A program made the translations under genes and the position numbers. Below the pieces are notes generated by a model, which ran no database searches, was not told the origin of the DNA, and worked only from the letters and a program-made list of their open reading frames with translations. From Apostichopus japonicus (taxonomy: Eukaryota; Echinodermata; Holothuroidea; Aspidochirotida; Stichopodidae), in contig NC_092571.1 in assembly GCF_037975245.1 (NCBI RefSeq), positions 17,107,917 through 17,171,916 on the forward strand: a DNA stretch of 64,000 nt, written 5' to 3'. Positions 34,642-47,512 of this stretch are shown here, in pieces (the first letter of the stretch is position 1; each line of letters starts with the position of its first letter).

Positions 34642-35597
34642 CCTGACCAAAAAGAAAATCCTTAAAAGCAAAACCCAACTCACCCAGAATTGAAATGTCC
34701 AATCATCCAAGCTTACTTACGGCAATGTTCGTAGATATTCTCCCCTCTCATAGCCTTACCAACCGACCCACTTTCTTACCCTGCCATTCATGTGCCATTT
34801 GCCACCCCAGCCCCCCTCACCCCCCCTTAAGACTGCATCAAAATGTCCATGACATAACTTAGCCCACAATTCCCAAAGATGAAGCTGTGATAGCTCCCAG
34901 GATTAAGACACACAATCTGAACTACATATTTTTAGATGCTCAGTTGTCAGCACAGTCAAAGCACACCAGTGACCAATTCCTTTATGCAGGACCATGGCTG
35001 ATTTAAATAAGACAGCATTTGAGCTGCAGCACTAACAAATCTTCCAAGATTTGATAAAATGAAAAAGATGTAACCGGTGCAAACTTTCATACCTAACAGT
35101 CTGCCATCTCACAACAACAACCTGACCAAAAAGAAAATCCTTAAAAGCAAAACCCAACTCACCCAGAATTGAAATGTCCAATCTTCCAAGCTTACTTACG
35201 GCAATGTTCGTAGATATTCTCCCCTCTCATAGCCTTACCAACCGACCCACTTTCTTACCCTGCCGTTCATGTGCCATTTGCCACCCTAGCCCCCCTACCC
35301 CCCCCCCCCTCAGACTGCATCAAAATGTCCATGACAGACCTTACCCCACAATTCCCAAAGATGAAGCTGTGATAGCTCCCAGGATTAAGACAATCTGAAC
35401 TACATTTTTTTAGATGCTCAGTTGTCAGCACAGTCAAAGCACACCAGTGACCAATTCCTTTATGCAGGACCATGGCTGATTTAAATAAGACAGCATTTGA
35501 GCTGCAGCACTAACAAATCTTCCAAGATTTGCTAAAATGAAAAAGATGTAACCGGTGCAAACTTTCATACCTAACAATCTGCCATCTCACAACAACT
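34642..35597. repeat. 479-bp direct tandem duplication
   Basis: 34642-35120 is repeated at 35121-35597. Both copies start CCTGACCAAAAAGAAAATCC and end near CTGCCATCTCACAACAAC. Divergence is low apart from small indels in the C-run and an extra ACACA in the first copy. Confidence 0.92.
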
Positions 35598-37118
35598 TTT
35601 TGCTCCAAAAACAATGATTTTTTAAATTTTTTTTAAATCCTTCTGATACACCATCATAAAGATGGAAAAACTCCCCAAGTCAATTTCATTCTGTAGCCCA
35701 TTGTTTTGCTGCTTTTAAGCAATCAAATATGAGAAAAAACATGAAAATGAATAGGATACTGAGAACAAGAAGAAAACAAAACAAGACAATCATAATAAAA
35801 TACAAATTTGATGATATGATCACTAATTTTGACTTTTAGAGAAATTAAGTATAAATAAGCAGTCTATACCGCCCTCTATTTCTTAATAAGTAAAATACTT
35901 AAAAATTCTGCCGGGCAAAAAAACCAGCCTGTATGGGGCAAGTGGAATATTTTAGATCCCTAAATCCTAATCAACTTTTGACTCACGGATCTAGATCATC
36001 AGGACCGTAACATCACACACTGGGGATGCTGTCACCATGATCACTGAAGGACTCTCCTTGATTATGCAAATATGTGGCTTTGGTTCACGGGTGCCCTAAA
36101 CACACAAAATAACATTATCATATGTAAATCTGAAAGAGTAACACATTATCATCCAGAACAAAATTGTATGGCAAATTAAAATTTCTTAATACTATCAGTT
36201 TGTCAATTTATGAATGGAAAAACAATAATTATAATAATACAATTCATAATAGACAGCAATGTGACAACATCTTTGTATAATACAATTTAGTCACAAACAA
36301 TGATTGGCTGTTTTAATCATTTTGAAAAAACATTTAAGTGTGGAGCTAAACCATTATTCAGTGAAAGTTGTGCTTTAAAGTTGTTAGCAAACTTAGGCAA
36401 AGGTAGCAAACTATTTTTTTGTGAATGTGTGGGAAAATGTAAGACCAATAAACGCACCCCGCCCTTGCCCCCCCCCCCCAAAAAACAAAAAAACGACCCT
36501 CATTCCACTCATTCCATTCTGATCAAACAATAGTTTTGGAAACAAGAATACCACAATTTACCTATCAATTAATTTACATTACACCAGTAGAGGTTCAAAG
36601 ACCTTGTGATTTAAAAATGCGATCATTAAACGTAGCACAATGAACTTAACATCCTCACACATACAGTCATTTGAATGGGGAAAAAAAGAAAAGGAACCAA
36701 GAGTCTCTGGCTTACAGCATGCATTTATTTGACTTGCAAAGAATACCAATCATTATCCAGTTTCCAGTTTTGAATCTAGCTGTCAAATTGTTTTTTTTTT
36801 TACCACTTCTAGAAACTGAAAATAAATATAGAAACTTTATATGATCATATGCACACATACCTTCAAATCTCTGCCACGGCTAATTAGCAATATGTGACTA
36901 GCGGTTGTTTGTCACTTAAGAAAGGCATTGACAAACTGAGCTAGGCTTGAATATTATGTATACTTCTAGGCTAGTAAGAATATGTTTGAATTCTGTTAAC
37001 CGGCTGACAACTTAAAAAACGGATTACGACCAATTACGAATCCCTTTTGTAAACTGAGGAAGAATGAATAAAATAATAATGCAGGAAAATGCATGACAAT
37101 TTATAGACTTTGAAGCCT

Positions 37119-37124
37119 TTTATT
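37119..37124 (-). promoter_or_regulatory. Candidate polyadenylation signal for eIF5A
   Basis: TTTATT on the plus strand (AATAAA on the gene strand), about 730 bp after the eIF5A stop. It is the first canonical hexamer I noticed downstream. Confidence 0.4.
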
Positions 37125-37854
37125 AGTTGATGTTAGCATGCTCTTTTTCATGAGTGAGAAAAACTCATGCAAAAATACCAACAATTAAGTTCAAACTCCT
37201 GAGAAACAGGAGCTGGTACTTGCACATTTCTACTAGCCCCTCATTCCGTCCTGATGTCAAAATGCAGCTGTACGAGTTGATTTTTTATATTTTTTATAGA
37301 TTTCTTTCAGAGCAATCTGCTACTAAAACCCCACAAAAAATGTAAGCTCATTGGCTGGACTAGCATTGACTTTAAGTTGCATTTCCAAACAACGAACCAC
37401 GGTCCGAAAATAGTTGCTGGTTTTTTATCATTCGCCCTTTTTAGTACGACACCTACCATTATAGGAAGCATCTAGGAATGAATAAGAAGTGTAGAATATT
37501 GATAACGTTAAACAATCAAATTCACTTATTACTCACTCGTTACAACTCTCATTCTGCGTCAAAGTCTAGAGGGAGGCGTCCCAAGTGTGATCAATGGCAC
37601 AATAGTGTTTCAGGTAAAAATGGTTGGCCAAACTCAAAAGGAGTGTGTTGATTTACAATCTAAAATTAAGTTCCAAACAATAAGTGTAAACTGAAACTGT
37701 TTTTTTAAACCGGTTAAGAGGATAAAGATAGCATAGAGCCAGGTCACATGAAGTAGTAGTAGTAGTTGTAATAGACAGGAGGGCTCTCTGGAATACCTAG
37801 GGCTAGGCATTGGCCACCGTGTATGTCTCCTCTTACTCGTTGTAGTCAATTCTT

Positions 37855-40800
37855 CTACTTGGTCATATTCTTGACACCCACAGCCATCTCTTCGTTCATA
37901 GCTGACAGAATGGTCACCTAGGATTAAGAAAAAAATCACACATCAAATGGTTACGAATTTTAGACAAGCTGGTGACTGCATACGACATTTCATGTAAGTG
38001 CCAAAAAAACAAAACAGGTTTCTTGTACTCACCGATTTGAATCTAAACAGTAAGTATCAAGTGCAACAAAGGTTTGATATTGAAGTTATTGTATTTATAA
38101 GGATTTCAGGCTTTGACCTGACCTCTTGACCTGAAATGACCCTTGACGATGCCAATAACAATATGTTCCATCTGCATACTATGGTGGATCCACATCACAA
38201 GTATTGAGTTCATCCAAGCATTGTTCTTGAAGTTACGGTGTTTACAAGATTTTGAAACTGTTACCTGATGACCTCAAATGACCTTTCACCAGTACAAATA
38301 ACAATAGGGTTCTTCTACTCACTGAGGTTCATCCACATACCATGTGTGAAATTGAACCACCATGTTTCTTGAGTTATAGTATTTACAAGCCAAGACATAC
38401 ATACATACAAAACACAAACACCTATTTGACTTTATAGGTTTATGACTTGATTCAAATAAAATAAAACAAAAACTAAACTCAAAAAAACTAAAACCTAAAG
38501 CACAACTTAGAAATTAAGAGTCATCTGTTCTGTAATGATTGTTCACTGCTGATCTGTCCACAAACCACACACCGCACAATGTAACATCCATGTCAACTTG
38601 ATACCTTACTGTCCTACTCATTGAACTTTATTGCACCATCTACACTGATGAGCAAGAATATAAATTGAATTATATTGTTTACTAGCGTAACATTCAACCA
38701 TGTACTGTTGTTGGCGTTTTGCAGTCTCTATTGCTGCATTGGCCTAGACCTGTCATCCTTCCAATGTAGCAGGCCTAGCTTTGTTCTCAGCATCGCCCCC
38801 CCCCCCCCCAAAAAAAAAACATGCACCGAAAATATCCCATTGACCCATTTTGATATTTTAAATTAAGTACTTTGACATTTCCAATACATTGTTGGGTAAA
38901 CACACAAGAGAAGTTTTTTCTCAAGCAAAGATGTGTCTGAAAAAGTAAAGTAAATTCAACGTTCCAAATGAATGACTGTTTAAAACTGAATCAAATAACC
39001 AAATTTCAAATATGTTATAATCGTAATCATTTTAGGGAGAGGTTTGAATTATGAATTATCTTTGATGATTTAAACTCAATTTGGTAACAAAATGGTAACG
39101 ACCAGGTTTTTCCCAATGTTTTTATTGATCTATATTAACCAATCAACCCTACAGCCGCAAGATTTGCGTAATTAAGCGCTATTATTTCACAATTAGTGAT
39201 CCTTGTCTTAGTGAATACAAACTGGTGTTAGTCTTGACCTTGCTTGACCTTACAGGGAAAACATTGTAAGTTTATTATAAGCTATTGCATGTTGTACAGA
39301 AGTCTGTCTGTACCATTTCTTTCGTACATTCGAGAAACCACTTCGTACCTGAACGAGAAGAGATTTTCGAGATTGTTTTACGTTTCATGTCATCTGCAAG
39401 ACTAGAATCACAAACTGTTTACAATTCTGTGTTTTAGACTTTTTAGCGACTCGTCTAAAAGTATTGTCCATGTCTCATCTTTACATTTTTATATTTGGAT
39501 GTTTCACAAAACTTGGTCATGAGTCGATCTGGTCTGTAGCAGGAATCATAAACACCGCTCACACGCCAGAGCAGTGCGAAAATTGCCTGTGTAGCTTAAC
39601 TATTGTTTTTCCTACATCTACATCAACTTATACAGTGTGGTATAATTATTGAAACAAAAAAACATTGCAGGATAGTTTTAATAGATCAACATAAGGAGAT
39701 GAAAATATTAATTTTTTACTTTGAACTTCCTGCAAGACATCTTTGTTAACATTAGAATAATATCAGAAGAATGGGTAAATATCAGGTCAAGTTTGATTCC
39801 CTCAATGATTATGATAAAGCCAATATAGTAAGAACTGCATGCAAAATTCCACTGGGATACTAAGTATAAGGTCTCCTTTCATAAGTTTGCTACTAGCCTT
39901 TCAACTGAATCGGGCGGTAGGACACAACCAGATAAGACTCAAGTGCTGCAATGATGCAGTCTTCGATAGACAGGTTAGTTAAAGAAAACCAAAAATTGAA
40001 ACGGCTCAGTCGTTATCCATGTGAATATATAATGTAACACAGCAGACAAGATTCCAAGTTTTGATCCAAGTTAGGATCTTCAACTCTTGCAGACCCGCTG
40101 CACGGTTTTGACCTTCACAGTTGACAAGATTCTTGTAACTCATTAACGTGGACACACATATCTGCAACAGTCCTTTAACCTTTACAGTCAGTATTAGTGT
40201 TTTCAAGGTTTTCGCTCATCGACCCCTCCCTGTTCACTTCACTTGAATTTTTGACCTCCACATAAGCCGGTAGGGTATTGTGCTCCCTCAAGTGGATCCA
40301 CATAACAAGTATGAAGTCCATACAAGTTTCACTTTTGATATAATTTGTTAAGCATTTTCAGACTTTGCTCTTTGACGACCTTAAATGACCCCTGAACTCT
40401 ACAGAATACAGCAACATGATTTGGACATAAGTGGATGGACATAAGTGGAAGTACGAATTCCATCCACACTTTGGTCTCAGAAGTGGAAGTGGAAGTGACG
40501 ACCTTAAATGACCCCTGAACTCTACAGAATACAGCAACATGATTTGTACATAAGTGGATGGACATAAGTGGAAGTACGAATTCCATCCACACTTTGGTCT
40601 CAGAAGTCATTGTGTTTATGAGGTAGGTCTTCTTCGGGGTACTCGCCACACTTTGGCAAAAACATAGTAATATGATAACCAACTTACCAGAATTTGTTCG
40701 TCTTTGCTATGTTTTTCTTTAATTTCATCACCTATATCCCCTTGTGGCACTCTGATGTCCTCACGTGTATCACCACCCTCTGACATCAGGGATAGAAATC

Positions 40801-43645
40801 CATCATCGTCTATATCTAAGAGCTGCAACAAAGAGAAAAGGACAACACTAGTGATGGTAAGACTAAGACCCAGCAATCCTGCTGCTTACTACTGCTCCTT
40901 CAAACGATGACTTTAAAGCAGGGTTGTCCAACCTACGGCCCGCGGGCCACAGTCCGGCCCGCCGCAGGGTTGCGTCCGGCCCGCCAGAGATGCTCTACCG
41001 TGTGAAATTTTAGTGAGCAGATTTATTGATAACAATTTGAAGCTATATAATCAATCATTTGAACCTTCTGGGTCAAAAAAACTGCATACAGGTCAGTTTG
41101 TGTGACACTCTCTCAGCGGAGGGGGGGGGGGCTGAACTTTATTCATCTGTTTTATCGGGAAGGAAAATAAATCAGTGCGCTCCGGGTGCAGTGCTCACAT
41201 TTTGTTGCCTTGGGCTTCGGGCAAAAAATAGAAAAATCGAGCGTAGGGTTCATGCGGCCCACTCCTTCATCATAATCATTCCATGTGGCCCTCCTCTGCA
41301 AAAGGTTGGACAACCCTGCTTTAAAGCAACATTTGCGTCCTTTACTATGGTTTTTCTCAACCTCACTGATTCAACGATGCCATAGCGACATATATAACTA
41401 GCTTATCTATTCAAATCTTACTTCATATGGTGGCATTGAAGTCAAAAATTTACAACTTTCAACTTTGTTTTTTTCGAAGATTTTTTTCCGTTGGGATCCA
41501 AATAAAAATCGCCCATAATATGAATATTTAAAAGCTACAAACGTCATTGGCCAATACGTAATACAACACCATGCTTGATTTGTGTAGATTGTCTATGGCA
41601 GTTGTACCAAAGAGCTGTTAGAGTCCAGCTCGCTGGTTGTATCAAGTTACCAACTCGACGTTTTGAATCTATTTTTAGAAACGACTCATAACTAAACCTG
41701 CATCTTTGATTGGTTGAATTCAAATTGGTGGATTCGGGGAACTGCATGCGGTTAATATTAAATGTGTAAATTGTCGGACAACACTTTTCTCATTATCTGC
41801 AAATGTTCTTAATTACTCGCCAATTAATGCTTTTGGCAGGGAAAAAACTTGGCTAATATCTTAGTTTGCTGTTTTGTGATTGATATATGTAAAACACTTG
41901 ACGGACTTGTCAAAAAAGTGGAAAACGGCGACAAAAAGCAAAATGCTGCTTTTAGACACAAAGTTTTAAGTCTTGGATATCTTTTTGTCCAGAGAACGAG
42001 AATGCTTTTGAGTAATGAGTCTATAGCTATTCCAGTTTTCCACGATATTCACCTCTCGAATGCTCCTTTAATTCTCCTGTAGGATTAAAATGAATGATGA
42101 CATCATCAGCTCCTCAGTACAGGCCTTTTTCATTGATCCTTTTGTTTCATAAATTCTAATTACTCCACACAAGAACATGTTCATTTAACTTCATATAAAC
42201 AACAGAGCAGCACCTTTGGATGACATTCAACACCATTTGTCCTCAAACAAATTTGTGATATATTGTGAACATATCATTTGAAACCCCACAAGTCCTGTTT
42301 TCCCCATTGACTTTTCTCACCTATGGAACTGACCAGTTTTTTTGTGAATTAGACTATCGTCCAGACAATTCATTGACGAACCTCAGCTCCTCGAAGGTTC
42401 ATTTCTCAAAAATATTAAAACTGCTACAGCAATACAACCTGAACTGACAATTCAGTGGTCTTTAATGGCCAGTCTATAACATAAATGACACTTAATTCTG
42501 TGCCAAAAATCATTCTTTTAAAGGAGAAATAAACCCTGGGGATTTGGAGTGACCTCATAGTAGTAAACTAATATTCTTACGCCTTCTGTGAAATAACTAG
42601 TTGAAACTATCTTTCCCCAAATTTCCAAACTTTGCTAATTATTTTTTCACACCTACTGTGCTGGCAGCCATTATTTTAATTTAGTAAAAGTAAACACTAG
42701 CATTCTCCAAGGACATAGCAGTAGCATTGATGAGATGCTTCAAGTACAACCAGAAAGCAAGCCAAGCAGATGATTAGTGATTCCCTGTGTTGACCTCTTT
42801 AGAACTGGTGTAACCACTGACCTCCAACAAATGCAAAGGGTTTCTTGCACTTGTTAAGTCCATGGGCGTTTACATCTGGAGTAATCGTGTTTACAAGGTT
42901 TCCTTTATCCAGACTTTCACTATCTATGATCTCAAATGCTGTTTGACCAACTTATGAAGCAAAAGACTTCTTGAGATATCCTACAGTGCAAAACAAACTC
43001 TTTGGAGATTTGTATATGGTGTAGATAACACGTATTTGGACCCAGAGCCGTATCTACGGCAACAGTTAGGACCGCTGTGACAGCACCCTCGGTATAAAAA
43101 TTGAAAGATCCCCATTGTTCACTTTTCCGCAATTTAACCACACAGGAGGTGTCATCACATACACTTCCAGATCTTTTTCAAACTTACCTGCATATCTGTG
43201 CGTTTGATGTGAGGGACGTTCATGTTATGGGTAGAAGGGCAAATATCTTCATACTTCTTTGCAGTAAAAATATCAATGCCGACCATATGTACCTTTAGGA
43301 GGAGAAAAGATACAGTGCATGTAAGGTGCTATGGAATATAAAATAATTATTATTAATTGCACAATACAGTTGGCAATGAAAAACAACAGAATAAAGATTC
43401 AAAAACACTGAATTTCATAGAATTTGGATTCATGAACAGAGAATTTCCATATTTATGATGCAGAAAATCAGTGGCTCAGCATGTACCTTGGCATGTCCGT
43501 GCTTTCCAGTTTTTGAGGTGGACATCTCCACAATTTTGCAGGGGCGATCCTTGATCATGACATGGCCATTCTTACGCAAAGATGAGCACTGAACAGGGTA
43601 GGTCTTAGATGCCCCAGAACTTCCTCCACCAAAATCATCTTCCAT
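37855..43645 (-). CDS. EIF5A: Translation factor eIF5A, complete
   Basis: Coding exons 43487-43645 (ATG), 43188-43292, 40688-40822 and 37855-37917 (TAG). They total 462 nt, giving 153 residues, close to the usual ~154. The first exon encodes [17 protein letters not shown]; the Lys of TGKHGHAK (residue 48) is the one converted to hypusine by DHPS and DOHH in all eukaryotes. Then [49 protein letters not shown] and [20 protein letters not shown] complete the SH3-like and OB-fold domains. eIF5A binds the ribosomal E site and helps at poly-Pro and other stalling motifs and in termination. The acceptor of the first coding exon lies at 43663/43664, so 18 nt of 5' UTR precede the ATG there. Intron 2 hosts a hAT-like element. 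Confidence 0.96.
38090..38400. repeat. Dispersed TGACCTCAAATGACC repeat, about two units
   Basis: Units share TGACCTGAAATGACC or TGACCTCAAATGACC, AATAACAATA, CATACTATGG/CATACCATG, and a GAAGTTACGGTGTTTACAAG or GAGTTATAGTATTTACAAG end. Same family as 5260-5545, 40200-40612 and 42780-42920. Lies in eIF5A intron 3. Confidence 0.6.
40373..40612. repeat. ~120-bp direct tandem duplication in eIF5A intron 3
   Basis: The block starting GACGACCTTAAATGACCCCT at 40373 is repeated from 40497, including GTGGATGGACATAAGTGG and CCATCCACACTTTGGTCTCA. It belongs to the dispersed GGTCA/TGACC family also seen near 38090-38400. It opens a 117-codon minus-strand frame that overruns the real exon at 40688 and is not a gene. 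Confidence 0.85.
40919..41318. mobile_element. 400-bp hAT-like element in eIF5A intron 2
   Basis: Perfect inverted termini CAGGGTTGTCCAACCT (left from 40919; right reversed from 41318, one base differing further in). A perfect 8-bp duplication CTTTAAAG flanks it at 40911-40918 and 41319-41326. The inner ends are GC-rich (GGCCCGCGGGCC). CTTTAAAG is itself a palindrome, so the inverted match appears to run through the duplication. Confidence 0.88.
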
Positions 43646-44855
43646 CGTGAATGTTGAGTATAACTGGAAAGCAAGCAAAACAAGGGAATTTTTTTTACGT
43701 ATTCTACCTTTTAAGTGTTTCACTACATTGTTATATGCATATCAAAGCGACTTTCCTATTCATTTTGAAAAATTTCAATATTTAAATAATAAAGCAAAGC
43801 CAGAACGTCAAAGGCAGAAAATTTAAATGGTAAATTTTTTATCATCGATATTATGGGGCATAAGAAAACTTAGCAACATAAAGGTGAATCTCACCTTCTG
43901 TCCCCAAAACTGCTATTCCACCAAGGCTTGGGGCTAAGGTGACAGCAGGAATTAATGTGAATTAATAGAAAGGTACTAAAATTATTCACCTAGCCAAATT
44001 GATGTTCCCTTTGCCCATTTCCTTAAAACTTTGTAGATTAAAAATGTTGATTGAAAATGTGGTTACAATATGGCTAACAACCCCTGCAACAACAGTGGCT
44101 ATCAGTGCAACCACATATGCATAACACAGAATACAAATTTAAGGAACACGCTAAGTTACCGTACACCAACCAGATTCATATTAATATCATACAATAATAT
44201 TGTAACATAACATAGGGGCCTTATATATAACATCCACGTTAATATTGTTTAAAATAGTATTACATGATAGAATGATAACTACATTGTTAATTTTTAATAT
44301 TAAAGTACAACACTACTACTACCATGTGAATCGGCTGGTACACCACCATACTTAGTACTTGTTACGTAGTCCTATAGCCAAACAGTGTTATTGAGCCTAA
44401 GCCTAGTTTGATATTTGTCGATTAACGATACTCATTTGCGGAGTTGCAATATCTTGGTATTAACATAAATAAATTCTGAAAGTGATTGGCTATGGGTTAT
44501 TGCCTCGTCTGCAATAGTCGTTGATTGTGTCGTTGGTTACAGGTCACGTTTCTCTGTCGTTACACTTACTACTTGACAATGAGTCTAGCTGTAATGTAGC
44601 CTAACATTATGCCGAAGTGTCTGTTCCCTGCAATATGGTAGCGGGAAGCGCCTAGCCTAACGATCTATCAATACCTTACTTCTGACGTTGATTTTTTCAA
44701 TGTATTTCTAACAGCCTTTTGAATATGATAAATACCAATCAAGCGGAGAAATAACATGTATTGCAGCACACAGACAAAGCGTATTCATTACAACCTTAAT
44801 TTGACAACATTTAAGAAATGTAAAGAAGAGAAAGAAATCCGCACTATGTACTCAC

Positions 44856-44910
44856 GTGCAGAGGGAAAGGCTCAAGAGCGTCGAAAAAGCTATTGTATCG
44901 TCGACGGATA
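44856..44910 (-). other. EIF5A: Probable non-coding first exon of eIF5A
   Basis: On the minus strand a strong donor (TGCAC|GTGAGT) ends at 44856. Just upstream in the transcript is a pyrimidine-rich tract (CCTTTCCCTCTGC), resembling the 5' terminal oligopyrimidine tracts of translation-factor genes. The transcription start is not determinable; the upper coordinate is approximate. Confidence 0.5.
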
Positions 44911-46550
44911 TGGCTAATGCACGTTGGACTTGTAATGAAATCCGAACGTACCTTTCATGCACGACACATGCATACAACCGTTACACGACAGCTTGCACAA
45001 GGTATCGCGATGTGTTGAAATTTTGACTCGAGAGGGTCTGGAGTAATTGCTCAATTGATGCACCCCCTAAAAGGGAGGGAAGAATAAATTTATGGGGTAA
45101 ATAAACTTATAGATTTTTTAAAATAATTCACAATAAGTCAGAAAAAGAGTAAACCTACATAAATTTAGCTATAAATACATATTTATATTATATTTTGTTC
45201 GAGTGATGATTCTAAGGCATATGGTGATAGCATATAAATTTATTTTAATACACAAATTACCCAAGATATATTTGTAACTTCCAAGAACCAAGCCCATTCT
45301 CAAATGTTGCCAATTCACAGTATTGCAAAAGCATTTGTCAATTTATCAAGCAGTGTTGTGGTAAGCGAAATAAATATTGGCGAAATCTTGAAACAGATAT
45401 TGTTCTGAAACAATGTCTTTTTGAACTGAAATATGTGGATTTAAATCGGAGCTCCTTTGAATTATGTTGATAACACTCTAATCTAAAGAATAAAATATAA
45501 CATGAAAAGAATTTCATTTCTAGCAACTCATGTAGGTTGCTCTGTATTATTCATTATATAAGGAAATCTTTCCATTCCGAGACTGTTGATATTGCGGTTA
45601 AAATTCCAACATTTCATTATATAATATATTGATTACCATCATCATTACCATATAATTTATTCTATTAAATAGAAGGAAATTATCTTGAAATGAAGACATC
45701 TTTATAAAATTGATAATATTGTTCTAAGTTAGTTAATTAAATTATTTTTTCGGAATAATTGTAGGGCCCCAAAGTTGTGTCAAGTCGTAATCAGAAAGAT
45801 TTGACTACAGTATTTAGTACAACAATATACTCTGACTCGCGAGAGAACCAGGATAGGTGATATTTTGCTCCAGCCTCTCGGGAACATTATACCATTTTGC
45901 AAAACGTTCGTGAAATGAGAGAACCCAGTTGTTTTTTAATTATTTCAAATGCATTTGAGTTCAGTATATTTCGAAATAGACACGTTTTGCTGTACTGCGT
46001 TGAAGAAAAACATACTTATACGTCAAATGGTGAATTCGAAGGCATAGGCCTATTTAGAAATCTAAGTTGGATTTCATATGATTGAGTAGCTCTCAACACA
46101 ATATTATGCTAATAAATAATAATAATAACTTCAAACTTCCCGCAACTGATTTAATAGGGGCCTGAACTCCTATGGGAGGACCAGAGGCGAAAGAAGGAGT
46201 ATATATTAGAAAGTCAGTGGTGCTGCCCTGTGGTCATTGAAGGTGAATCGTCCATGTAGGGGGTCTGACGTATGGGTCCCTGCTAGAACAAAAATGACGT
46301 CATATGATGCATTCGTTGCCTGGCCCTCTCCAGGCGCGGCGGAAGAGGAAAATTATTGGGGGGCTAATGTGTGGAGACTATCTAAGCGGAGCGCCACCAT
46401 CGGTTGGTGCGGAGCGTACAAGAAAATTTTGGGTTTTTCAAACCCCCAGATGGCCGGAAACGGCACTTCTCGAGTGTTTTATGCTGCGAATACCTAGCCC
46501 TAAAATATGGGTCTCAAGCCTGCAATTTCTCAGATTGCACGTAAAACTTC

Positions 46551-46999
46551 TGGTCTATAGCCAGGGGACGGGCCGAGGGTCCCCCCAGCATTTACTAAAA
46601 TTATTACACCTATATAGTATACGTGTGCATCGGACAGATCGACAAGTATGCATTGAAAAATGGGCAGATGCACGTTTCGGAGCCTTGGTAAGTATTGGGG
46701 GGGGGGGGCTTATCATGCATTTGCCCCCTCAACTTTTTTATTGGGGGCTGAGCCCCCCCCCCAAGCCAGTGGCGGCGGAACCGGGGGGCTTGGGGGGCTC
46801 AGCCCCCCCCCTCCAATGAAAAAGTTGAGGGGGCAAATGCATGATAAGCCCCCCAATATTTACCAAGACTCCGAAACGTGCATCTGCCCCTTTTTCAATG
46901 CATACTTGTCGATCTGTCCGATGCAGACGTAAACTATACAGGTGTAATAATTTTAGTAAATGCTGGGGGACCCTCGGCCCGTCCCCTGGCTATAGACCA
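46551..46999. repeat. Inner 449-bp palindrome with ~215-bp arms
   Basis: TGGTCTATAG at 46551 mirrors CTATAGACCA ending at 46999, and the match continues inward through CCAGGGGACGGGCCGAGGG, TTTACTAAAATTATTACACC and GGGGGCAAATGCATGATAAG. The spacer of about 15 bp holds GTGGCGGCGGAA, itself like a hAT terminus. Confidence 0.85.
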
Positions 47000-47135
47000 C
47001 ATTGTCACCCCAACCGCTTCTTCACGCCCCGTGAAAAGTGGAAGCAGTGAGTGTGAGTACCGGTAAGCTCAACACAACTTCGTCTTAGGCCAATGACTTG
47101 CCTCATTTCAGCCAGTTCTCCAACATCCCCTTACT

Positions 47136-47512
47136 CAGTGGCGAAGCGTCCATACAGTCAGGGGCGGATGGGCCCCCCCCCCCCCTGACTGACTCAAATG
47201 GACTGGTGGCGCCCTTTTTACTTATTCGCGATTATTGACTATTTTATGCGCTCTCATCTATCTATTGACATTTGTCATATTTTGTTGGTGTTATTTTCCG
47301 ACAAAATGGCGACGACATCTATTTATTCTCCGTTTATCTGCAAATTAGCAAGGCCCGGAAAGGGTCATTTCCTGCAATCTAGGGAGTATCCTTACTCAAA
47401 AATTTTCTGTACGCCCCGCCCCAACCTGTGGTGGCGCTCCGCTTAGATAGTGTCGAAAGCGCCCGTACAGACCATTCTTGCCCCCTGACCAATACCCCTA
47501 GCTCCGCCACTG
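47136..47512. mobile_element. 377-bp hAT-like element nested in the composite
   Basis: Begins CAGTGGCGAAGC and ends, reversed, CAGTGGCGGAGC. The flanking CCCTTACT (47128-47135) and CCCTTACA (47513-47520) match at 7 of 8. A second CAGGGGCGGATGGGC motif starts at about 47158. Confidence 0.75.

Larger units (their letters stand above)
32652..37118. other. Region between MLF and eIF5A (both on minus strand)
   Basis: Should hold the MLF promoter and 5' UTR just above 32651; no clear TATA box was seen. It also holds the possible element at 33655, two unrecognised minus-strand open stretches (34209-34391 and 33943-34146), and a 479-bp tandem duplication (34642-35597). Several C- or G-homopolymer runs occur. 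No family-assignable exon was found. Confidence 0.55.

Noticed and set aside
36003-36098. Possible minus-strand exon (EPKPHICIIKESPSV...)
   Set aside because: Considered as the last eIF5A exon, but the true one ([20 protein letters not shown]) is at 37855-37917. No frame or family match otherwise.
40329-40682. 117-codon minus-strand frame next to an eIF5A exon
   Set aside because: Produced by the 120-bp intronic tandem duplication; it lies beyond the exon's donor at 40687.
46554-46996. Target-site duplication for the inner palindrome
   Set aside because: The 8-mers next to its CAGGGGACG ends are inverted, not direct, so they are part of the palindrome.
46237-47066. Open frames of 60-171 codons on the plus strand
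   Set aside because: They run through the palindromic transposon, appear on both strands, and carry no transposase motif.
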